Source: Ceriagrion tenellum (Eukaryota; Arthropoda; Insecta; Odonata; Coenagrionidae). From it: a stretch of DNA of 64,000 nt. Below are positions 13,601-25,600 of this stretch, piece after piece; position 1 is the stretch's first letter, and each line of letters opens with the position of its first letter. The position numbers and the translations under genes are program-made. The notes under the pieces are model-generated. The model did no database searches. It worked only from the letters and a program-made list of their open reading frames with translations, and was not told where the DNA came from. Where the stretch lies: assembly GCA_963169105.1 (NCBI GenBank), contig OY720633.1:158797780-158861779 (forward strand), read 5' to 3'.

Positions 13601-16600
13601 CGCAATTATTCGTTGAAGTAGAGATCCTTCAATGTCACATCACGAATGAACGGCCAGTTTCGCTCTCAATACCCGAACACCCCAAGATCCTTGAGAAACC
13701 CGCACATGCCATATTCTCAGGGCACGAAGCAATGTTTACAATTTCTGAAGACCTACTTTGGCTTTTGAAACGGATGAAATTCGACGGGGGCAAATGCAAA
13801 TTTTTTCATGGCTCCCCAGGGTAACATTTCCTCGTCCTTCCGCATCAACCCTCTCGGGCTCCACACTGCATTACGTTATGAGAAAAACCCTGAAAAACAT
13901 ACGCAGCGACGCACTTGAGCACGAGGGGCTGGAGGAAAACAGCGGAGGAGAAGGAATTCGTGTAGCATCGAGGGCTAGAAACGGATGAGGGGGAGGGAGA
14001 GCGAGAGAAGGAATCCTTTAAGAAGAGCCAACGTACTAGAACAGGCGCGGCGGTGGGAGGGCAAGATGGGGGTGTTAAAGTGCCGTTTGCATCCCAATAA
14101 TTTTAGGAGGTTTAGGCCACGTGAGTAACAACAATTAATAAATTACGCCTCGTTTAAAAATCCTACTTTCGCTGAAGAAATAAGTGACCAAACCATCTAA
14201 ACTTAAGGCCCATTATTCCGCGAATACATCTTCAATGACCACATTTTCCCAGCCATAGGAGCCAACAGCAGCGCCATTTGTAAAGAAACCACCGCATTTT
14301 TCCTTAAAATATAGCAGTAATTCGCTTAAATACTTCAATACATAGATATTAAGATGCCTATATTTCAATTTTGTTCAAATTACCAGGACTTTTCGCTCCT
14401 TATAACTAGCATTCATTAAATGCTTCCTCATTCAAATTTCCGTTTTCCAGCTACTATTTCAGCAATCTCCATGACAGACTATGTCAAAAATAGAACTGGA
14501 TCCTGAAAATCGAAAAAGACAATTCAAGGCTGATATAAATATGTTTAAATCAGCCTTGAAACCCTATTTCGTTTTAATCTCATTTCATTAAATTTAATTT
14601 AGATTTAAAAGACGGTCAAATCTCCGGCTATGCTTATGATAGCTAGAAATACTGCTCCTTGAACGTGTTTCTCCTCGTGTTCCGAAGCAATAAATCTCAC
14701 GGCCTTTCCTTGTCAATCCCTTTTGATTTCGTGCGGCGAAGAGATTTCTTTTCCCGAGTGCATCCAGATGTCAGTCCAAGATGGCCCTGCCCCGCTGCTC
14801 CCTTGTGTCTCTCGCGACGAGCGCTAATCTTCCCTCGAAAGGAACCAGGTCATTTTATTTTAGTGAGGCACGCGATTCAGACAATTTATTCTCTTCAAAT
14901 ATTTCTCTTTTTTTAAGGAAGCGAAATAAGACAGAACAAAGGGTGGATCGATATATTCAGGAGGAAGCAGGTTGAAAAAAATTAATAAATTACCCTCCCG
15001 AGGCCTCTGCCGGATGAGACTGCCCCGGGCAACGGACGCGATGGGAGGCGCATGCCAGGTCGAACACGAAATCACCGACTTGTCATCTTTGACAGGTCGC
15101 AAAATGAGGTCGAATAACGTGACCCGGAATATTGAGTGTTTTAAAGGAATATCTTACACGCACGTATATAATTTACAGCGAGAGAAGCACTACTATTGAA
15201 AGGTTTCATCCCGCTTCGAACGAAGGAGGCTACGTACTGGGATATGGAAATAAGACGGGTCAGAAGGGCAAGGGAATGTAGGATCAATTCTAGCCCTATG
15301 TCGACGGGAGGAAAAATGAAACCAACCGCACGATACCACATTCGATGGATATCGCGCTACTCTGGAAGCGCTTACAGAGTATAAAGGCCGATTTACACGA
15401 GCCATTTTATTGTACAATTTGATGCATAGAATTTTCAAGAATGTAGGTATAGAATTCTCAATTTTCAACGCACATCCATACGTACAGCGTTTGTATGAGA
15501 AGGAATGAGACCTATTTTTCTGATATGACTGTACGTCGCAGCGCGCTCGCTCCAGGCGGGTTCGATGGAGGGGTAATATTGGTATCATTCGCCTACGAGG
15601 TTTGGCGCGTTGTGTACCGTCATTTTAGTGTACCCCTGTCTATAGGCTCGACGAAGCTTAAAAATGCAACTTTCTATCGAACAGTGCTACGCCATCAAAT
15701 TCTGTGTGGGACTCGAAAAATTATCGATGGAAATGTTAGCCGTGATCCAGCAAGTATTCAGTAGGGTAGCCTATCAAAAGCTGCAGTTTTGAGTTGGCAC
15801 AAATGCTTCAAAGACAGTCAAGAGAGTGAGAAAGACGAACCCCACACAGAACGCCCGTCCACGAGCAGAAAAGAGGACAATGCAACGTGTGTACGATTTG
15901 TTGAACTCAGACCGGCGGTTAAGTGTTGGAATGATCGCAGACCATGTAGGAATAGATAAGATGACCGTTCACACCATCATTACTGAGGATTAGCAGATGA
16001 CAAAAATCTATGCCAAGCCACTCCCAAAGTGTTGACAGATGACCAAAGACAAAACCGTGTGCTTGTTAGTGAAGATCTTTTGCAGCGAATTCAAGCTGAC
16101 CAGGAGTGTTTGGAAAATCTGATAACTGGCAATGAAACTTGGGTTTTTTAGTGCGACTCCGAGACAAAACTTCAAAGAGCCGAATGCACACTCCAGCATT
16201 CCCTCGCTAAAAAAGGCTCCAAATGCGCAGGTCAAAGGCCAAATCCATGTTCATTATCTCCTTTGACTCTAAGGGGCCGTTCAAGTATTACGTAAGGCGA
16301 TTAATGCCATTTTTGACCCCACCCTCTCCCCCTATGTAAGATTTCCCAACCCCCCCTAACTCTCAGTCTAACGTAAGACGTTAGATATTTGAATCTACTC
16401 TTAGTTAATGATCGCTTTGGTTGAGCATGGAGGTAATGTATCTAGCCAGTCAGGCGACAGAATAGGAGCAGTGGTGTGGTGGTGAGATTACGGAAAGTAC
16501 GCCATTAACGAGCGTATGCTCCATGTCACTGCTAAATTTCATTCGGAAACGATACAAGGATTCAAGACGGACAAAAATCTAATGTAAATTGGTTCCAGAA

Positions 16601-19600
16601 CCCCTACTCCCCCTACATAAGACAATGTAAGATGATCCTAACCCCCTCACCCTCAAAAACGTCTTACGTAATACTTGAATGGCCCCTAAGGGTGTAGTCC
16701 ACCACGACTTTGTACCCGAGGGACAGACCGTCACGGGTGCTTTCTACGAGGTAGTGCTGAAAAGACTGAAGGAAAGGATCAACCAAGTGAGGCCAAGTAT
16801 TGCCGCTAATTGGAAGCTGCATCATGACAATGCACCTAGCCACACCTGCTTCATGGTCAACGACTAACTGGCTCGGAACGGCATCGCAACGCTTCCCTAG
16901 CCCCCGTACAGTCTCAATGTGTCCCCGGCGGACTTTTTCCTGTTCCTCGAGTGAAGACAGCCCTCAAAGGACAATGCCATGGAACATTAGCAGAGGTCAG
17001 CGCGGCTTCGACGCACTGATTGAAGGACATTCCGGAAAAGGACTTCCAGGGCGCCTTCCAAGCGTGGAAAACTCGTTGGCACAAGTGTGTCGACGGTCAA
17101 GGGTCCTATTTTGAAGAATTTTAATTGTTCGTAGTGATATCTTCAATATATTTATTTTCACGAATTTGGTCTCATCAATTTATATGCAAACCCCGTACGT
17201 CACATTGCGCAGTAAATTTACTCGTTTAAAACAGCATTGATTGTGTTTTAACTCAGTCTGTGCACATGAGTTAGGTGAATCTGGTCCGAAATAATAATTA
17301 CTTAGTTTTCCTCTAAGTTTTCACTTCAAAACTAAAAAATATTTCCGACGGATGTACATCATTATCGACTTATGGTGAAGTCTCGAATATCGAGACTCAA
17401 GCATGGAAAGACGCTACCTACCGGTAAAAGTCCGAAACATTGGAAAGATGTTAACGCCGGCCCACGTTGCGTCTATTCTTTATTAAATCTCGTGGCGTGA
17501 GCATGCAGTTGAGATCTTAGTGCGAGAGGTGTTGGCGCGACATCGTTTCACTTGACTTTTTGCCTGGACTTATCACTTCATTCTTTCCATAAATTCCTCA
17601 CCTATCCCATCATCACATTTCCGTACCCTTCTACCATTTCCTTAGCCCTTACCTTGCCGACCACCTCTCCACCTTCGGTTTCCTATCCGTTCAACCTGCC
17701 GTTTTCCCATCTCTGTTCCATCAAGAACGTGAAGGAGGAGCGAGAATGGCTTCTATGTAATGGCCAGGCAGTCATCATAGTTTGAGTTTAAAATACATTA
17801 TTTCCACCTACAACTTTACCGAGAGCATTAACCAGAAAAGGAAATTACATAACTTACAGATTCTCCGTGACTTCTTCCACCACGGAGTCGTCCATTTCTC
17901 GTAATCTTCCAGGGCAGCAAGATAACCAAAAGCACGAACGATTCATTCGCCCAACTCTTTGAAATAAATTCCAACGTTAGTACACCCGGAAAATACGCTT
18001 TTGGTGAAATCTGCTTTTTTATAGCAATCATAATTTTTTATCCTCTGCCGGGGTTGTCCACAAGTATTTCGTGATTGTAGTACTAAAATGAAGGATCAAC
18101 TTAATGACTAACCGCCCACATTACTTTAATAGAGGAATTATTTTCTCGTCTGCGCAATTCTAGAGCTGAACCTGGACTTGCGTCGATCAGCATGTCTATC
18201 AGCCTCTTTAAAAATTCTGCCGAGTGTATGGTTGAAGCCGGTATTCTCTCCACACGGTAGAATTCTTGCAATTTTATCCGCGAGTAGTTTCTCCGCGTTG
18301 CAGCCTTCTTATCTCACGACCAGAGGCATTTCACATTAGTACAGTAAAGTTCCTCCAACTCATAAATTAAATGTCTTTCCTTAACGAGAAAAAACACCAT
18401 AGAAAGAAAGATACGCACACTTGAATATTTTTTCAGATTAGAGAAATTGGACAAAAGTAATTTAAAAAAATGTAAAACGTAACGTGATTCCGAAAACGCT
18501 CACCTACTTAAACACCACAACACGGCGCCGATGCGTTTACTTTTTCCGGATAACCCAGCTTTGCATGTGCAGGTGTCTTTAACTCATCCACCCTCGATAA
18601 GTAGCTTACCACTGACCTGTACTGGGTCCTTGGTGGGTCCACTCGTTTGGAGGACTAGGACAGAATTTGAATCACCTATCTCCTCCTATGCCCTGGACCA
18701 CATGGCAACAACAAGTCCTGCGTTGAGAACGCATCTCGAGTCACCATGACCACCCAATGAACCTCAATATCTCTCCGGGTGATAGATAAAATCGTGAATG
18801 CTTGACTATGAAAGGTAGATATTCTTTAATAAATGAGGAAATGTGAGCACCACCGCTACGGGAATCCCAACTTAATCATTGTTCAAGCGGCCATCTTGGA
18901 AAATTACTTCAGCATCATCAGCGCAGCCATCGATGATTCAAGTCTCGGATAATAGTCATCCATTATTACTGCTCCGAAAGCCTTTTTCGCTCAATGATGG
19001 AGTAAGATGATAAGGCATTGTATTGAGGAAAAATAAAATTCCAGTCTCCAAGAATCGAAACTAAAATGGGTCTCAAAACAGATAATACTGTAGACTCATT
19101 ATCTAAACTCACGAGATTTCAGTTTCCTCTCGTCTGATGTCTTCTAGTGCTCCAAAATGCTTGGATATAGAGTTATTCAAAAGTTGAATTAACAATTCAA
19201 AGGCTTCCGATGGATTTTAGCCCGTACAATTAGCGTATCATCAAGTGGAAGTATTTCGGACTGCCATCAGATGACATTTAAAAAATTATTACAAAGTTTT
19301 TTTCTAATTTTCTACCATTTCTAGCGCTTCGTATTAACTTAGACATGGAATACACATTGAAAAGCATAACACACATGCCATCATTGCCTAAATTCCTGAA
19401 AACTGGTCATCGGACGAATTCATACAGTCTTCCGCTCCTGAAAAAGATTTTTCGGTTGCTGACTTGAGCGGACGATTTCCAGTCTGGTTGAAGCCTCCGA
19501 AGAGCTTCTTCTATTCCCATGTACTGCAATTTTTTCATTAACACAAGCAGCATGGTAAACATTACTTTCAATTAATTTATATTTCGCTCTGAGCTCACTT

Positions 19601-22600
19601 CATCATCTAAGATTGAGCTTTTTCCTCAACTATCTAACCAGCCTCCGTTTACATCTGAGAGCCTGCTTTCTGATTTTCGGTGGCAAAACTCATACCTATT
19701 GGAGAGGCAAGCCGCAATGGTATCAAGGAACGTTTCCTCGTAAAACAAGCTCAGAAATAGAACTTTCACGTTGACACACAAGTGATCGAAGACAGAATTT
19801 AACACAAGCAACTTCGGTGAGCACAAATGGAAATAAGGAGTGAACACTACTGCAAACATAAGAACACCATTAGAGCAGCTATAAATATGATATGTTGGAT
19901 AATTAATACTGCCGATATAAAGAAGTGTTAATGCATCGACAAATCTCCCATACCAAGCTACAACTGCAATGTATAATAATAATTACACTTCTACAATCAG
20001 TATTTCACGTGAAATCTTTATTTATGCTTAGAAATTGAAAAGCAAAACACATATGCCATCATTGCCAAAATTTCTTAAAACTGGTCATCCATCGAATTCA
20101 TAGTCTTCCGCCCCTGAAAAAAAAGATTTAGTTCCCTAAGACATACTGCGCGTTTCCTCGGTCGACAGAAAAATATCCAGCGGCTGATTATTTTTCCATT
20201 TTGAATCAACTGGACTAAAGTTGTGTTCACGGAACAAATCTAAAAAACTAATTTTTGGGAGTTAATATCTCAATCGGTATTCTCAGGCGGCACATGGAAA
20301 GAGAAACGATACTCAGTCTTAATATTTTTCACCCGCCGTAGGTTTAGAAGTTGCACGCGCTTCGCCAACGACTATCGTTGTTTTGGCTGATTTAATGAAA
20401 TCAGACAAAACACATTCGTTTTAAAAAGAAACAAGTATAAATTGTAACCAAACGCTGAGACTTTTAATTATTTATGATTGGTGCTAGGTATTGCATTTCA
20501 TTTCATTTGCGAATCAGAAGTCTATTAAGTCGCTGAGTCGTCAGTCTACCCTATTCATACGGAAGGAGGGCATTCACAGTGCGTCAGAAGTCTCCGTATG
20601 TGCGAGGACATTAAGAGGGATGTTTTAATGCTTCCAGTTCCATGAAGTTCGAGGTATTCCCGTATTTTTACATATTACTTCGTAATAAATGCTTGTTTGT
20701 AATTATATAAGCATCATCTAACACAGTGGTGGCATTAAAAGCATGTAGCCATTAAATGAGAATGACAGATCACAATCGACGTTTAAAACCGGGCGCTTCC
20801 AATGAAGTTTCAAAAGCCCGGAAGTTTTCATATTTTAGTCCAAACTTGTAGTAAAGTTTAACATTTTAAGCCAATTCTAACGCTAGGTGTGTTGAGGGCA
20901 AGCGGCTATTTCCCGAAAATCCGAAAAGCATGAAATGCACATTTTCCAATATATTTTCGATACAAAAAAAACAATAAAAAAGTAAAACTGTACAAATACC
21001 CATTCGAAACAGGCAGTTATATGAAATAAGAGCCCTCACTTATCGAGAGCACCTTTACACGAAAATATAGCCTTCCAACTGGTAAATTCGTTTGCCCGAA
21101 AGGGAATGGTAAATTGCCCCCACCTATTTTCGGATCGCTCTAATAACGGCGGTCGAAAGAACACAAAAAAAATAAATGTAGGTACGAGCGACCGAAATAA
21201 ATCCGGGCCGTCATAAAGTCATGGCACCCAACCATTAACCGTCCTCCTCCCCCGACCCCTCTGATTTATAATGGCACCGCTGGTCGCGTCAATTACGGCA
21301 ACGCGTGAGTTTTTAAGCATGGGGGTGAAATGGGCAAGGCGTGAGTATGTGAGTCCTACTGTGTCGGGGTGGGGTTGAGCGGGGAGGAGAAAAGCAGTTA
21401 GCGCGAGGGGTGGGGGTGCGTATGTGGCGAATGAGAGAACGGACGAGGGGGTGTTGTCGTATTGGGGCGCAAAAGAGCGAAGCGAAAGTGGCGAGGGTAG
21501 TCAGGAAATGGAGAACCCATTTAGGGACCATTTTGTGCGTTCACATACATACCGAGAGTAGAGGGATGAGGCGAAAACGGACCAAACTCCCGGAAAGGCC
21601 CGCAGTGGTATAATTCGATTATTTCCATCTCTCCCGAAGTGGACCCCGCAGTATGATCGAGCGAGGGACGCTTTTATATCCGTTCACACCCGTGCCACAC
21701 TATCGGCAGGGTGCAAAGCGGCCGCGAGTGATCGGAATAGGGGGTCCGGGAACCACCCTTGAGCTCATTATGGATGAGAAATCGGTTCAGCGGGTGCGGG
21801 CAAAAGATAGAAGAGCGATGAATGAATGGTGGGCAGGTGATCTATCCGTCGATCCTACTTGTGCTGATATCGATGAACCTCGACTGAATGATAGAAAACC
21901 AAAGGAAAAAGGTACGGCGGAGCAGGAAATGAAGGATGAACCAAATACTGCGAGGAACTCAGATAGCTCTCTTTTCAGCCATCAAACGTCAAAATAAAGA
22001 GCCGACACATAGGCTGGATCCTAATTCTCTTTCTTGACGTTATTGAGGGTAACTGAGTGCAATTTTAATTACTCTTTAAGGGAGTAAAAAAAATTCTTGG
22101 GCCACATTCCACTCAAATGCATCTAAGTATGCACTGGAATTCACCAAGCAGGCAGTAATGTAAACTATACAAGAATTGTAACTAAATTTTTTTCCTTAGT
22201 TTAAGCCAATGCCTTCCAAAGCTTACAAGCCGTGTCGTTAAACTTGGCAACACTACATTTGAAAAAGAGGTATTCGTACTCTATGGCCGTGCCGTGAACG
22301 GATTCCTCGCTAAAGATAGGTAATTTATGCGGCAGAAACATCTTTGATTAACAACTTTAAAACTGTATTGAATAAAAAAGGATGCAGAGTCCATTCAAAA
22401 CTGTCAAGCAATTACAATGGATGAAATGGCTAATGCATAAATTAACAAAATGAAATAAATTCAAACAAGGTTTTCGGCAAATTGCAAAACGGAGACAGTC
22501 ACTTACGTACGCGTTTCCGTTAGCCCTCGACGAAGTCTGCAAATACTAGCTTGAGGATTAACATGAGTTTACTGGATTTTGATACTTACCACGCCGATGA

Positions 22601-25600
22601 AACACGTGTCAAATTATAAATTGAGAAACTAGGAAAAGATTTGAGCACAACGGTCTGATGGCATCTAGTTTATTATCATCCCCTTTTCTCAAAGAGAAAA
22701 ATAAAACAAGAAAATTGTTATTGACGTTATCATTTATTACATAAATTAACGATTCAATCTTAAATGCAGTCACAATTCGACAGGACAGAAGTGATTGCTA
22801 CTGAAATTTACAGTGCTTAAACATTTTATGACCTCACACTTTGCAATCAAAGGTAAGAGCAGCAAAATTAACTTTGTCAGAAAAAGAAAAAAAATAAAAC
22901 TTACTACTCTGAGACAATGTAGCTTAAACTTTAATGTACGATTTTTCGTTAGATAGAATGGAAGAATCAACATTTTGAAGCGAACATCATATTAATTAGT
23001 GAAATGACGTATTTTCATGGCTCCCAAGTGAACAGTTATCTTATTTTCACATTTCGAATGTCACATACACATTTTTGGCTCAATAATAAAACAGCCGATA
23101 CTCATGGCTACACAAAGTAAGGACCCTCTGAGAAAATAATTAAAAATCTTTCGTTACAACCTTGAAAATATGCACGAAGTCGTTGGTTGCAAACTTTCTG
23201 AATTCTAAAAGTAAATGTTAGTAACTGACGCACCAGACTGCAGGGCTGGATTTAGACTTGATAAGGCCCTACGCTATTTAAGATATGGGGCCCCTTTTTA
23301 AGTCCAGATATTCTATGTGAGTGCCAAATATGATTTTCGGATACCTAGAGGGTTAAACTGAAATACAATTAAGAAGTATATAGATAGCGAAATAATATAT
23401 CTTTAACTTAAAATCATTTTTATTCATATCAAACTTAAAAATGCACACTCTGGTAAAAAGAAACAAAAGTTCTTTTTCAGACAATTTTTTTTTGTGGCCC
23501 CCAAGAAAGTGGGGGCCCTAAGCTATAGCTTGTGTAGCTTATACGTAAATTCTGCACTGCCAAAGAGGACAAAATTTAGTACAATATTGATAAACCCTGT
23601 TTTGTCCGTAATGACACAGAACACCCTCAATTGAAATGATAGAACATATTTAATTATTCTGACAGCATCATCCCTTAGCTGTTCTCCTGTATGTTCTTCA
23701 CAGACATTAGTGTCACTATTTCGTTGAATCGTTCAAATGAAGAAGTCGTGTAGGATTTAATTTTCTTTATCCCCTACCTTCTAAATAAGTTATCATAAAA
23801 CTCACCACTCTTCTGGCAGTTTCGCCACATTTTCCTGCATGATCTAAAATGTTATTATTTTTCAAAATTAGCTAGCTACTGATATAATTTCCATCAATCA
23901 GCAAGGAAACAACCCTTCCCATGTCATCACAGTTCCTGGAAACGTTACTTTGGCTAAGAGAGGTACTCGAGGGGCCAATGTCTGGGGACACATTGACAGA
24001 TGAAGTAATCAGATGTAGGTAACGTTTGTGGGGTAATAACAAATGTTCTCGACAATAATTGTGAGCAGCGGGAGAGAGAGGAATAAATCACGAAAGCAAA
24101 CATCTGTATCGGGACTGTATACGAGAATTTAGAAGCCATACTTGGTCTAAAATAATGCTCAACACCTTACTCATTACAGAGTCGTCCTTTGCCAAATCAA
24201 TCGCTTTCTTCAAATACTCCTGGGCCTTTATTAAGCAATAACCAGCGCTACTTGCAGGACAGGAAGTCACTAATACTCTGTACCGTGCCAAGAGATTTTC
24301 AAATTTCGACCATTTTTGGAGTTTTACGACATTATCCGATGCGTGGGCATCACAATTTCCTTGCGATTTAATTTAGAAGTTAAATTCTTATCCACGTCAA
24401 TCCAACAAAAACCTTTCACTCGTCACATCCTAAATCATCATTACAATTTACATAATAGTAGTACACACAGACATCTTTCTTTGTAGTGCAGTTCCAGCAA
24501 TGTAGATTATCTAAATGCATGTGGAGTTTGTATAAGAACCGCCTATACGCCCCGAAATTGCCGTTTGTTTAGACTGTATTTACCTGCTCGTTGTAACTTT
24601 CCAGTGATTCCCTCCGTCTCCGCTTGTCTCGAGCTCTCAGAGCGACATTTCTCGTGCTTCTCATACGTGGTCAAATATTGAAATATTCGTGGCACCGCAC
24701 TGTCGCACAACTTTTGGAAGGAGAGGAGAATTTCCTCCAAAACATCATTCACATTTCGAAATTTATGAACTTAAATAACATCACTTTCCTAAAAACTTTT
24801 GATGCACAGGGCAAAATAACATGTTAGATTTCTGCCCTTGCGAGGGATAAACGGCAGTCATGCCTCTCCTCTAATTTCATCCTTGTGACACCAAACGTCG
24901 ATACAGGAACATTGCGTTTAAAGCTGCTGTCATAGTTTGACTTACACTTTAATGAACAACACCTTCTTAGCATCTATTAAATGAAATTACCCATTAATAA
25001 TGGTCGTTGAAAAGCGCTCATTCCCACGTGCATTCGTAACAATACGTATCGCTTACGTACAACCGCAAGTCTTACCTTTTTAAAGATTCAGCAAAGGCGA
25101 GAGATTAATGAGGGTTCCGAAGGGGTTACCCAAGAGCAGCGAAGGTCAAAAGAGTGACAATTCAAAACGAAGAAGAGGTCGAAATGAGCGTAAAAAGTGA
25201 GGTCGGGAGCAAACACTCAGAATCTCACAAGCATTAGCTGGATATAGACAATGCAGCGCGCTCAACGTGGTCCGGTAAGATTCGCAAGGATAGCGATCCA
25301 GTCTTCCTTAAAATATCGCCAAATTTCAAGTAACACAGCCTGTAATCTTTATAGGGCATTTTTTAATCATATTATGACTAGTTTTCAGCGCGATATTCGA
25401 AATTTAAATGCATTAATATTGAAATACGTTTTCTCGGATGATGGACTAGGCGTGACACCTTGATATTTGTTAGCAATAATTATAAATATATTATTCCGAG
25501 CTTGCGAGCAGTGAACGTGTAATTGAATTATTACGAAATATATCTCACGTGCCATAAGGCTACGAGTTCAAATAGCATTGAATAACCAAAAAACCAAGGC

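Larger units (their letters stand above)
15596..17195 (+). mobile_element. Mariner-family DNA transposon, inactivated, carrying a nested MITE
   Basis: Imperfect terminal inverted repeats are visible: CGAGGTTTGGC at the left end and CGGGGTTTGCA (reverse complement of the right end). Both ends are flanked by TA (15594-15595 and 17196-17197), the target duplication of Tc1/mariner elements. Removing the nested MITE and its TAA duplication leaves about 1.18 kb, slightly under the usual 1.3 kb of mariners. The internal transposase is broken, so the copy is dead. Confidence 0.88.

Noticed and set aside
14523..14560. MicroRNA precursor
   Set aside because: The stem is only 12 bp, too short for a precursor hairpin.
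21653..21997. 114-codon + frame with a charged C-terminus
   Set aside because: No family, no splice-site support and no neighbour; it lies in a locally GC-rich stretch of the intron.
24946..24973. A THAP-domain reading of the frame starting at 24973 (MLRRCCSLKCKSNYDSS)
   Set aside because: The start resembles THAP N-termini, but no downstream AVP or C-x2-H part follows, and a strong GTAAGT donor after MLRRCCSLK joins better in phase to the next exon.
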